From Pseudomonas sessilinigenes (GTDB lineage: Bacteria > Pseudomonadota > Gammaproteobacteria > Pseudomonadales > Pseudomonadaceae): 64,000 nt of DNA. Position 1 is the stretch's first letter. Every line of letters begins with the position of its first letter. The stretch lies in assembly GCF_003850565.1 (NCBI RefSeq), contig NZ_CP027706.1:1612001-1676000 (forward strand), given 5' to 3'. Position numbers and translations under genes: made by a program. The notes beneath the pieces were generated by a model that did no database searches, was not told where the DNA came from, and worked only from the letters and a program-made list of their open reading frames with translations. This document shows positions 8,957 to 14,507 of this stretch, piece after piece.

Positions 8957-9423
8957 CCCGCAGCCTGGGCGCATTCCTTGGCGTTGGCCTGGTAGGAGGT
9001 GTTGTTTTCGGAATACTGGCGGACGTCTTGGGCGATCATGCCCTGCCACGACATTGCGGCATCAATCGCAGCAGCGCGGCATTTTGCGAAGGGAGCGAAC
9101 AGTGAGCCGAACTGGTCGCTTTCGTCTTGCAGCTTGCGAAGGGCAATCGCCTGCTCCCGAGCTTGTTTGCCGTCCATGCTCCCCGACAATGCTAGGTTTT
9201 GGCCATGCTCCACCGCCTTATTCAGGCGCTTGAGGAAATCGCGCGCCACCTCGGGCTTGATCTTCTTAGCAGCCTCCTGGGCCGCCATGGCCTGCCTTCC
9301 GCGCTCTGCGGCTTCGGCGCTGACGGGGGCGTCGTCGCTTAGGTCGATAACTCGCAGCTTCTGCTCGGCATGAGCCATCGAGGCAGCCAGCAGGCAGAGC
9401 GTCAATCCAACAATCCTTTTCAT
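8953..9423 (-). CDS. secreted moron protein between tail genes X and D
   Basis: This 156-aa protein is on the strand opposite to the tail operon. It has a clear Sec signal peptide (MKRIVGLTLCLLAASMAHA, cleavage after AHA). The mature part is about 137 residues, helical and Ala/Gln-rich with two cysteines (FAKCRAAAI and KECAQAAG), suggesting a disulfide in the periplasm. I do not recognise the family. P2-like phages normally have D right after X, so this is an added gene (moron) with its own expression. A role in lysogenic conversion or superinfection exclusion is possible but is inference. Confidence 0.8.
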   Translation of the reverse strand: MKRIVGLTLCLLAASMAHAEQKLRVIDLSDDAPVSAEAAERGRQAMAAQEAAKKIKPEVARDFLKRLNKAVEHGQNLALSGSMDGKQAREQAIALRKLQDESDQFGSLFAPFAKCRAAAIDAAMSWQGMIAQDVRQYSENNTSYQANAKECAQAAG

Positions 9424-9502
9424 TCCTTCAACTCCTGTAGGGCAATGGTTGCCGGATTCTATGCAGTCCTGGCGGCTCCGTCACTTGGGGGAGGCCTATT
9501 GC

Positions 9503-10546
9503 ATGACACCCATTTTCCGAATTGTCGCCGATGGTCGCGACATAACGGCTCTGATCAATGACCGACTGATAACCCTGCGCACCTCTGACAAGCCGGGCAT
9601 GGAGTCGGACGAGTTCGAATTGCGCATCGATGACCGGGCCCAGGCCGTGGCGCTGCCCAGTCGTGGCGCCGGTATCGAGGTGTTCATGGGCTACAGCGGC
9701 CAAGCCCTGGCCCGGCTCGGACGCTATACCGTGGATGAAGTGGTGGTCAGCGGCCCGCCGGACACCATCGAGATACGCGGCAAGGCCAGCGACATGCGAG
9801 GCAGTGGCAAGACCACCCGCAGTGGCAGTTGGGAGGATGTACCGCTGCAACAGATCGTGCGCGACATTGCCGCCCGCAACGGCTGGACGCCTGTGTGCCC
9901 GGTCACAACCAAGGTGCCCCGGGTTGACCAGCTCAACGAGTCAGACTTCAACTTCATAACCCGCCTGGCAAAACAGTACGACTGCACGGCCAAGGTGGCC
10001 GACGGCAAGCTGTTGGTGCTGTCCCGCCAGGCCGGCCAAAGCGCGAGTGGTAAAGCCCTCGGCATGGTCACTATCACTCGCCGGGACGTGAGCCGCTACC
10101 AGTTCCGCTTTGGCGATCGCAGTACGCATAAGGCCGTGCAGACCAAGCACCAGGACAAGAAGAACGGCAAGTTGAGGGTGGTCGACCTGGGTAACGACGA
10201 CTCCCCGGATGGCCTGCCACCGGTGCATACAGACCGCCATATCTACCCCAACAAATCCGCCGCAGAGCAGGCCGCTAAGGCCCGGCTGGCGGCATTCAAC
10301 CGCAGCACCGCCGGCGTGCGTCTGGAGATGCCCGGGCGTACCGACCTGTTCGCCGAACGCATGATCAACGCCCAGGGCTTCAAGGTTGGGCTCGATGGTG
10401 AATACCTGGTCGACTCGGTCGAGCAGGTATTCACCCAGTCGGGCTGGAGTACCACCGTCGAATGCAACGGCGGCAAGAAGGGCAAAGCGAAAGCCAAGGG
10501 CAAGAAAAAGAAAGCCACCAAGCCGCTCAGGGTCGAGCAGCTTTAA
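9503..10546 (+). CDS. tail/late control protein D (P2 gpD family)
   Basis: This 347-aa hub/spike-adaptor protein (gp27-like fold) has PIFRIVADGRDITALINDRL at the start, then EFELRIDDR, EIRGKASDMRGS and the ESDFNFITRLAKQYDCTAKV pattern diagnostic of the D family. GGGGGAGG precedes ATG 9503. An earlier in-frame start at 9449 would run back into the moron promoter area. The C-terminus is lysine-rich (KKGKAKAKGKKKK). Lysis genes follow after 27 nt. Confidence 0.93.
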   Translation: MTPIFRIVADGRDITALINDRLITLRTSDKPGMESDEFELRIDDRAQAVALPSRGAGIEVFMGYSGQALARLGRYTVDEVVVSGPPDTIEIRGKASDMRGSGKTTRSGSWEDVPLQQIVRDIAARNGWTPVCPVTTKVPRVDQLNESDFNFITRLAKQYDCTAKVADGKLLVLSRQAGQSASGKALGMVTITRRDVSRYQFRFGDRSTHKAVQTKHQDKKNGKLRVVDLGNDDSPDGLPPVHTDRHIYPNKSAAEQAAKARLAAFNRSTAGVRLEMPGRTDLFAERMINAQGFKVGLDGEYLVDSVEQVFTQSGWSTTVECNGGKKGKAKAKGKKKKATKPLRVEQL

Positions 10547-10573
10547 ACCCCATCACCACTGGAGACACGACAT

Positions 10574-11125
10574 ATGCCAATCACCGAGCAGCAGTTGCTG
10601 CAAATCCTTCCCAACGCCGGCGCTAAAGCCGGCGTTTTTGTTCCTGGGCTCAATGCGGCCATGAGCAAGTACGCGGTCATCACCCGGCTGCGGATCGCAG
10701 CGTTCATTGCCCAGATCGGCCACGAGTCCGGCCAACTGCGGTATGTCCGTGAGCTGGGGGGCGACCAGTACTTGAGCAAGTACGATACCGGCACCCTGGC
10801 CGCTCGCCTGGGCAATACCCCGCAGGCCGATGGTGACGGCCAGAAGTATCGGGGGCGGGGGCTGATACAGGTCACCGGCCGGGCCAACTATGAGGCGTGC
10901 AGCGAAGCGCTGTTTGGTGACTCGCGACTGCTCAATACCCCTGAGCTGCTGGAAAACCCGGTCTATGCAGCGCTGTCGGCGGGCTGGTTCTGGCAGAAGG
11001 CCGCGCTGAATACCCTGGCCGACAAGGGCGACTTTCTCACCATCACCAAGCGCATCAACGGCGGCATCAACGGCCTGGCGGATCGCCAGGCGCTGTATGA
11101 GCGTGCATTAAAGGTGCTGGCGTGA
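10574..11125 (+). CDS. GH19 endolysin (chitinase-like muramidase)
   Basis: This 183-aa lysin cuts peptidoglycan at the end of the lytic cycle. Residues 42-53 (AAFIAQIGHESG) hold the likely catalytic Glu51, with Glu60 as the probable second acid. KYRGRGLIQVTGRANY is the conserved GH19 substrate-groove motif. There is no signal peptide, so it needs a holin, which is not in the window. The stop overlaps the GTG of the spanin gene. Confidence 0.93.
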   Translation: MPITEQQLLQILPNAGAKAGVFVPGLNAAMSKYAVITRLRIAAFIAQIGHESGQLRYVRELGGDQYLSKYDTGTLAARLGNTPQADGDGQKYRGRGLIQVTGRANYEACSEALFGDSRLLNTPELLENPVYAALSAGWFWQKAALNTLADKGDFLTITKRINGGINGLADRQALYERALKVLA

Positions 11126-11643
11126 AGGCCCCGGGCTGGTTGTTGCCAGCCCTGGCTCTGGTGCTGGGGTTTGCCCTGGGCGGCTGGTTAGCGTGGTCCT
11201 GGCAGGCCAACGCCTACAGCAAGGCCCTGGCCGAACAGGCCGAGGCGTACAGCACAGACCGGGAGCAGGCCGCTACGGCGGTGATCGACTGGCAGGGCGA
11301 GCAGCAGGACGCCCGCCGGGCGCTGGAGGATCGCCAGAAAGCAAGCGATGAAACTCACTACAAGGAATTGCGCGATGTTCAATCGAACCAGGTTCGCCTG
11401 CGTGACAAGCTTGCTACTACTGAGTTGCGGCTGTCACTCCTACTCAACACCGCCGCCTCGGCTGGTCGCTGTGGGGTGCCAGCCACCGCCGGCGCCGGCG
11501 GCATGGATCATGGAGCGGCGAGAGCCGAACTTGACCCAGCGGCTGCTCAACGAATTGTCGCCATCGCCGGAGACGGCGACGAAGGACTGATCGCCCTGGC
11601 GGCGTGCCAGGACTACGTGAAGGGAGTTGTTTCAACGAAGTGA
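11122..11643 (+). CDS. inner-membrane spanin (Rz)
   Basis: This 173-aa i-spanin starts at a GTG overlapping the endolysin stop (GTGA). It has an N-terminal anchor (residues ~5-27, WLLPALALVLGFALGGWLAW) and then a long periplasmic coiled coil (residues ~30-110) rich in Gln, Glu, Arg and Ala. It joins with Rz1, encoded inside it in another frame, to fuse the inner and outer membranes after the endolysin has acted. Confidence 0.88.
   Translation: MKAPGWLLPALALVLGFALGGWLAWSWQANAYSKALAEQAEAYSTDREQAATAVIDWQGEQQDARRALEDRQKASDETHYKELRDVQSNQVRLRDKLATTELRLSLLLNTAASAGRCGVPATAGAGGMDHGAARAELDPAAAQRIVAIAGDGDEGLIALAACQDYVKGVVSTK
11375..11590 (+). CDS. outer-membrane spanin lipoprotein (Rz1), embedded in Rz
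   Basis: This 71-aa protein is wholly inside Rz in the +1 frame. ATG 11375 has AAGGAA 7 nt upstream. The N-terminus is a lipoprotein signal (FACVTSLLLLSCGCHS) with the lipidated cysteine after LLS. The mature part is short and proline-rich (TPPPRL, then QPPPAPAAW), the hallmark of Rz1. An in-frame start at 11348 exists but has a poorer signal. Confidence 0.85.
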   Translation: MFNRTRFACVTSLLLLSCGCHSYSTPPPRLVAVGCQPPPAPAAWIMERREPNLTQRLLNELSPSPETATKD

Positions 11644-11761
11644 AAAGGGGCGGCCCGGTGGGATGCGACGGCGAACCAGCGGCACGGCCAGGCAGATGTG
11701 ACCGGCGAGCTGGTGATTATGAACTGGGAGCCTTCAGCACTAGGCGGGTTGTTCTGAAAAT

Positions 11762-11792
11762 AAAAAGCCCCGGTCTGACCGGGGCTTTTTTT
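11762..11792. terminator. bidirectional intrinsic terminator between lysis and acr operons
   Basis: The stem GCCCCGGTC/GACCGGGGC with a 1-3 nt loop is flanked by A-run and T-run on both sides, so it can end the rightward lysis/tail transcript and the leftward anti-CRISPR transcript. Its outer T-run overlaps the distal part of the second CRISPR-repeat-like unit. Confidence 0.85.
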
Positions 11793-11859
11793 CTGCCTAT
11801 TCGGCAGTTGACTCTAGAGTGACACAGGTACTTTCTAAGCTGCCTATTCGGCAGTGGGC
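11785..11859 (-). CRISPR. two type I-F CRISPR-repeat-like units, 19 nt apart (candidate RNA anti-CRISPR)
   Basis: Read on the minus strand, unit 1 (11859-11832) is 28 nt: GCCCA, hairpin core CTGCCGAATAGGCAG, then handle CTTAGAAA. From memory, type I-F repeats have GTTCA, core CTGCCGTATAGGCAG (loop variable) and handle CTAAGAAA or CTTAGAAA. Unit 1 therefore differs at about four positions, one in the loop, and keeps the complete Cas6f (Csy4) hairpin. Unit 2 (11812-11785) has the identical 15-nt core but lost its handle to A's that belong to the terminator. The intervening sequence is 19 nt, not the 32 nt of a real I-F spacer, and no cas genes are near. The units start 17 nt after the stop of the AcrIF24-like gene and precede the operon terminator, so they lie in its 3' UTR. 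This fits the solitary-repeat RNA anti-CRISPRs described in phages. Confidence 0.75.
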
Positions 11860-11875
11860 TGTAGCAGCTTCTTTT

Positions 11876-12580
11876 TTAGCCGCCCTTGGGGCCTCTGTCA
11901 ATGCGCAGCGACTTAACCTCTAGCTTGTGCATCAGCAGGTGCCACATTGCAAAGCTCATGTTCTGCTTCGTTGAGGCTCCGTCGGCGGCGGTGTACTTCC
12001 TGAAATTTTGTGGGGTGACACCTACCATGCCAGCAGCAGTAGAGCCAGGAACCCCTGTGAGGCTTCCTTCTCCGACAATGTGTCGGATCTCCCAACTGGT
12101 GGGGGCTCGCCATTCGGCGGGGTTTTCGGTCACAACTTCCTCTGGGAGCAAGTCACAGATCCAGGCCCGGGCTGGGGCCTTATGCTTTGCAACCCAATTC
12201 GGAAAGTCCGCTAGGCAAATGTCCTTGGAGCGCTTGCGGTTTGAGCTGCGTAGCCAGAATGTCGAGCGATCATCGATCAGGCCAGGAGTTAGGCCGAGGT
12301 CGCCAACAACCGCAACGGTTGCGACGGTTTCGTCTGTATCGGCGTTGACCAGGTGCACAGTTTCGGGGGCGTGTTGGGCTGACATTTCACTGATGAACCG
12401 GCCTACATCGCTTTCAAATAGTGCCCGCACCTGGGCCTGGGTCGCCGAGGAGGGCGCCACTCGGTCAGCCAGATAGGTGTGATCGTACTTAAGCTCCCAT
12501 GAGGTGCTATCGACGCCTGCCACCTTCAATTTTCGGAGGGGAACCAGGGTAAACGGGCCGGAGTGGAACGCCGAGGCCAT
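11876..12580 (-). CDS. acrIF24: AcrIF24-like anti-CRISPR / operon repressor
   Basis: This 234-aa protein matches, from memory, AcrIF24. That protein is a dual-function Acr-Aca that binds the type I-F Csy surveillance complex and represses its own operon. Residues 158-198 (RAPTSWEIRHIVGEGS..., then TAAGMVGVTPQNFRKYTA) form the C-terminal helix-turn-helix and are the most similar part. The start (SAFHSGPFTLVP) and LVNADTDETVATVAV near residue 85 also align. AcrIF24 is about 228 aa, so length agrees. ATG 12580 is chosen because it lies 2 nt after the stop of the upstream gene with GGAGG before it. A longer in-frame start at 12685 would lie inside that gene. The 19-bp palindrome in the operon promoter is the likely operator. 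The symbol is given as a homologue only. Confidence 0.8.
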   Translation of the reverse strand: MASAFHSGPFTLVPLRKLKVAGVDSTSWELKYDHTYLADRVAPSSATQAQVRALFESDVGRFISEMSAQHAPETVHLVNADTDETVATVAVVGDLGLTPGLIDDRSTFWLRSSNRKRSKDICLADFPNWVAKHKAPARAWICDLLPEEVVTENPAEWRAPTSWEIRHIVGEGSLTGVPGSTAAGMVGVTPQNFRKYTAADGASTKQNMSFAMWHLLMHKLEVKSLRIDRGPKGG

Positions 12581-12582
12581 GA

Positions 12583-12870
12583 TTATTTGGCCTCCGCGAT
12601 GTAGGCATTTACGCGGGTCTTCTTGTTGATTTCGTACTCTTTGCCGAAGCCGGTCACAACGTAACCGGTATCGACTTTGACCCATTGTTCAGGACGCTTT
12701 CCCCGGCCCGGGTTGTCGATGCTCTTAAAATCGACCAGCTTGGCCCCTTCCTCACAGCTACCGGGTTTAGTGACAACATGCAGCTTCCCGCTGGTAGTTT
12801 CTTGAATGACTCCCCAGACCTCGCCGGCATCCGCTTTGCGTGAGTCGTAGGAATAAATGGTGGTAGTCAT
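12583..12870 (-). CDS. unrecognised 95-aa protein, first gene of the acr operon (candidate anti-CRISPR)
   Basis: This small soluble protein begins MTTTIYSYDSRKADAGEVWG. It is predicted to be mostly beta (WGVIQETTSGKLHVV, then VKVDTGYVVTGFGKEYEI) with a short C-terminal helix. It has no membrane segment and no HTH. I recognise no family and it resembles none of the Acr sequences I can recall. GGAG lies 8 nt before the ATG, and the AcrIF24-like gene starts 2 nt after its stop, so the two are translationally coupled. First genes of Acr-Aca operons are usually inhibitors, hence the suggestion. Confidence 0.8.
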   Translation of the reverse strand: MTTTIYSYDSRKADAGEVWGVIQETTSGKLHVVTKPGSCEEGAKLVDFKSIDNPGRGKRPEQWVKVDTGYVVTGFGKEYEINKKTRVNAYIAEAK

Positions 12871-12923
12871 AATCGTCTCCGTTGGAGGTACAGCGCTAGC
12901 TTGATTGCCGTGCTGATGATTAG

Positions 12924-12952
12924 ACTATACATAGCGCGATTCGCGCTATCAA
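12924..12952 (-). promoter_or_regulatory. sigma70 promoter of the acr operon
   Basis: On the minus strand, TTGATA (-35, 12952-12947) is followed after exactly 17 nt by TATAGT (-10, 12929-12924), matching consensus at 5/6 and 5/6. Transcription would start near 12917, about 47 nt before the ATG at 12870. Strong promoters are typical of acr operons, which must be expressed immediately after infection. Confidence 0.8.
12931..12949. promoter_or_regulatory. 19-bp perfect palindrome, probable AcrIF24-like operator
   Basis: ATAGCGCGA-T-TCGCGCTAT is a perfect inverted repeat filling the -35/-10 spacer and overlapping the -35 box. A dimeric HTH protein bound here would block RNA polymerase, as Aca proteins do at their own promoters. 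The nearest HTH gene is the second gene of this operon. Confidence 0.75.
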
Positions 12953-13078
12953 TTGGAGGCGATGACCGTCTATCGGTTTGATAAGGCCTACATCCTGGTA
13001 GCGAACCTTTGAATGGCACATCGCCAGAGGCGGTGGCAGAGGGTTGCTCGCGCAGGCTGCATGACAGGGGGCGTGTGA

Positions 13079-13107
13079 GGCCAAGCCCCGCAGTGCGAGG
13101 CTTGGCC
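13079..13107 (-). terminator. hairpin downstream of the 32-aa peptide gene
   Basis: A 9-bp perfect stem GGCCAAGCC/GGCTTGGCC with an 11-nt loop lies 6 nt after the stop of the 32-aa minus-strand ORF. It lacks a good T-run, so it may be a weak terminator or a stabilising 3' structure. Confidence 0.45.
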
Positions 13108-13113
13108 GTCTAT

Positions 13114-13212
13114 CTAGCCCAATGGGATGATCGGTAGCAACTCTAGGATTAGCTTGAGCAGTTCAAGGCCTGAGTAAGCGATTTCAAGGATTAGTCGAAT
13201 CATTAAAAGCAT
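13114..13212 (-). CDS. 32-aa hydrophobic peptide (possible small membrane protein or type I toxin)
   Basis: This short frame starts at ATG 13212 with GGAG 8 nt upstream. It reads MLLMIRLILEIAYSGLELLK followed by LILELLPIIPLG: about 60 percent Leu/Ile/Met with regularly spaced Glu, giving an amphipathic or transmembrane helix. A hairpin follows its stop. Its size and composition resemble TisB/Ldr/ShoB-type peptides and the leucine-rich micropeptides found in Pseudomonas prophages. I see no antisense RNA overlapping it, so a toxin role is only a suggestion. Confidence 0.5.
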   Translation of the reverse strand: MLLMIRLILEIAYSGLELLKLILELLPIIPLG

Positions 13213-13272
13213 TAGTAGCTCCATTTATAGAATGAAAAAATGCTTTCGCTGACCGAAGTCTTCAACAAACAG

Positions 13273-13301
13273 TTGACTACATGTTCAAGCCCGAATATCT
13301 T
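13273..13301 (+). promoter_or_regulatory. sigma70-like promoter for a candidate small RNA
   Basis: TTGACT (13273-13278) is followed after 17 nt by TATCTT (13296-13301). No ORF of note follows before a strong terminator ending at 13396, so the transcript would be about 90 nt. Confidence 0.5.
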
Positions 13302-13306
13302 TATAT

Positions 13307-13396
13307 TGCTAAGTATCAAGATATGGGTCAGTGAAAGCTGAAGCCATATTGCATGACGGCAGTCTCCCGGTCTAGGGGGACTGCCGTTTGTTTTTT
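13307..13396 (+). ncRNA. candidate prophage small RNA
   Basis: The segment between the TTGACT/TATCTT promoter and the terminator at 13356-13396 is AT-rich at its 5' end and has no ribosome binding site with a reasonable ORF. A stand-alone ~90-nt transcript that ends in a strong intrinsic terminator with a T-rich tail fits an Hfq-type sRNA. No known sRNA family is recognised. Confidence 0.4.
13356..13396 (+). terminator. strong intrinsic terminator
   Basis: The stem ACGGCAGTC(TCCC)/(GGGG)GACTGCCGT with a 6-nt loop is followed by TTTGTTTTTT. It ends the candidate small RNA and protects the convergent minus-strand gene at 13510-14223. Confidence 0.85.
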
Positions 13397-13509
13397 CAGT
13401 GCTGCTGCTGCCTAAGCGGATCAGCTCTCATCATGGTTCACGGTTGGTCATTCTTGGTTGGTGTGGCTCATGCTTGATCTTGGCCAAATCCGACCGGTGG
13501 TCGTGTTTC

Positions 13510-14223
13510 TTATTTTAAGCTCTCTTTTCTTAGCAAAAATCCGCGTCCATTGCAGGCAGGGCAGTCTTCCCGCACCGCGAAGCGGTCAAGGCATTCGCTG
13601 CACTTCCTGAACGCTGCGGCCAGAAGTAGTGGCCGGGCGCGCTGGTACGCTCCGAAGTCGTGAGTTTCCAGGGCCACCTGAGCGCACTCCGCAAGCGCTC
13701 GATAGGCGTCCGGATCATCGATGTTCGTGTACTCGATGCCGTTTATCCGTTGCCCGGTAATCACAAGGTCATGTACGCGGCCGTCCGGGGTCGTGATCGT
13801 CATACCGTCCATTTTCCAAACGGCGCCGGTCATGCGGAACACCAGGCGCCTGTCTCCCCTTTCCCCTACGATTTGCGCGGCATAGTCCTTGCTGTCGGCT
13901 GGGTAGTAGATCCGACCGTAAAGCTGACCAATGCTCGGCCCACCATCCCTGGCAACGAGATCATAGAACGCCGACGGCATAAAATCGGGCTCACAATCGA
14001 TCAGCGTTTCGACGGCGTGCCAGTACGCCGAGTCAGCCAGCTCGTCGAGTTCGAATTTCTCGGCGGCGCTGATGATCTGCTCGTTGAGCATGTCTTGCGA
14101 GAGGAGGCGGCACATACTGCGGTACGCCTCGGGATGGTTAAAACGCTTTTCGTGGTCGTCAAGATAGCGCCGCCAGTCTGTCAGCCGTTCGGCTTTCGCG
14201 TGGGCAAGGGGTGGGGTATTCAT
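13510..14223 (-). CDS. SOS-controlled prophage protein with C-terminal zinc ribbon
   Basis: This 237-aa protein is the last gene before the attachment site. Its C-terminus has two CxxC pairs (CSECLDRF, then CPACNGRGF) spaced like a DnaJ-type zinc ribbon. The rest is soluble, with helical N-terminal residues 1-75 (LTDWRRYLDDHEKRFNHPEA) and a beta-rich centre. I recognise no family. A LexA box lies 24 nt upstream of its ATG, so it should be induced with the SOS response and prophage excision. Confidence 0.8.
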   Translation of the reverse strand: MNTPPLAHAKAERLTDWRRYLDDHEKRFNHPEAYRSMCRLLSQDMLNEQIISAAEKFELDELADSAYWHAVETLIDCEPDFMPSAFYDLVARDGGPSIGQLYGRIYYPADSKDYAAQIVGERGDRRLVFRMTGAVWKMDGMTITTPDGRVHDLVITGQRINGIEYTNIDDPDAYRALAECAQVALETHDFGAYQRARPLLLAAAFRKCSECLDRFAVREDCPACNGRGFLLRKESLK

Positions 14224-14246
14224 GGGATCAGACTACATAACTGATA

Positions 14247-14262
14247 CTGGTTTTATATACAG
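14247..14262 (-). promoter_or_regulatory. LexA (SOS) box
   Basis: CTG-GTTTTATATA-CAG matches the CTG-N10-CAG consensus with the expected AT-rich centre, and the palindrome extends outward to TACTG...CAGTA. It lies 24-39 nt upstream of the ATG of the minus-strand gene at 14223, a position that would cover its promoter. Confidence 0.8.
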
Positions 14263-14433
14263 TAATTGATGCGCAAGCAGTCTGCGATTTCAGCCGACGA
14301 ATTGCGTGGAGGGGGGGGAATGTTTAGGGCAAATTTAGGGCAAAACCGAGGCCGCTACTGGCCGTTTTAGGCTGCTCGCCTTGGCTCGATACCTAGCATT
14401 TGCTGGCCTGTGCCGGCCTGCCGATCAACAGGA

Positions 14434-14461
14434 AGGGGTTCGAATCCCTATCTCTCCGCCA
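14434..14461 (+). other. attachment-site remnant: 3' end of a Ser-type tRNA
   Basis: The T-arm (GGGGTTCGAATCCCT), the acceptor 3' strand TCTCTCC, discriminator G and CCA are present, but no D-arm or anticodon arm precedes them. The T-stem has an A-A mismatch and a G-U pair at its outer end, suggesting that sequence identity with the intact tRNA begins inside the T-stem (about 14435). An acceptor of TCTCTCCGCCA fits tRNA-Ser. The intact tRNA should lie at the other prophage end, outside the window. Confidence 0.8.
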
Positions 14462-14468
14462 TACATAG

Positions 14469-14507
14469 AAAAGCCCCTGTAGCTCGATGAGTTACAGGGG
14501 CTTTTTG
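14469..14507 (+). terminator. host tRNA terminator
   Basis: The stem AAAAGCCCCTGTA/TTACAGGGGCTTTT with a 10-nt loop plus a T-run follows immediately behind the tRNA fragment. It belongs to the host tRNA transcription unit, separated from its gene body by the prophage. Confidence 0.85.

Larger units (their letters stand above)
1..14461. mobile_element. P2-type prophage, right part (left end outside window)
   Basis: The tail genes appear in P2-like order (J, I, fibre, fibre assembly, FI, FII, E/E', T, U, X, D), followed by endolysin and spanins, then minus-strand cargo and control genes. The stretch ends in a tRNA 3' fragment at 14434-14461, after which ordinary chromosomal genes begin. No integrase, capsid, terminase or portal gene is visible, so these must lie to the left if the element is a complete phage. 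Lysis genes after D differ from P2, where they sit between head and tail genes, and resemble the order in fluorescent-Pseudomonas tailocin clusters. The att remnant and the anti-CRISPR operon favour an infectious or recently infectious phage. The part after 12.9 kb is visibly more AT-rich than the host DNA. Confidence 0.9.

Noticed and set aside
11785..11859. A functional CRISPR array
   Set aside because: Only two units, 19-nt gap instead of 32, one degenerate handle, no leader and no cas genes; interpreted as repeat mimic instead.
13114..13396. Type I toxin-antitoxin pair formed by the 32-aa peptide and the small RNA
   Set aside because: The two transcripts are divergent and do not overlap, so no antisense pairing is evident.
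14385..14461. A complete tRNA gene
   Set aside because: Only the T-arm and acceptor 3' strand are present; no D-arm, anticodon arm or acceptor 5' strand can be folded.
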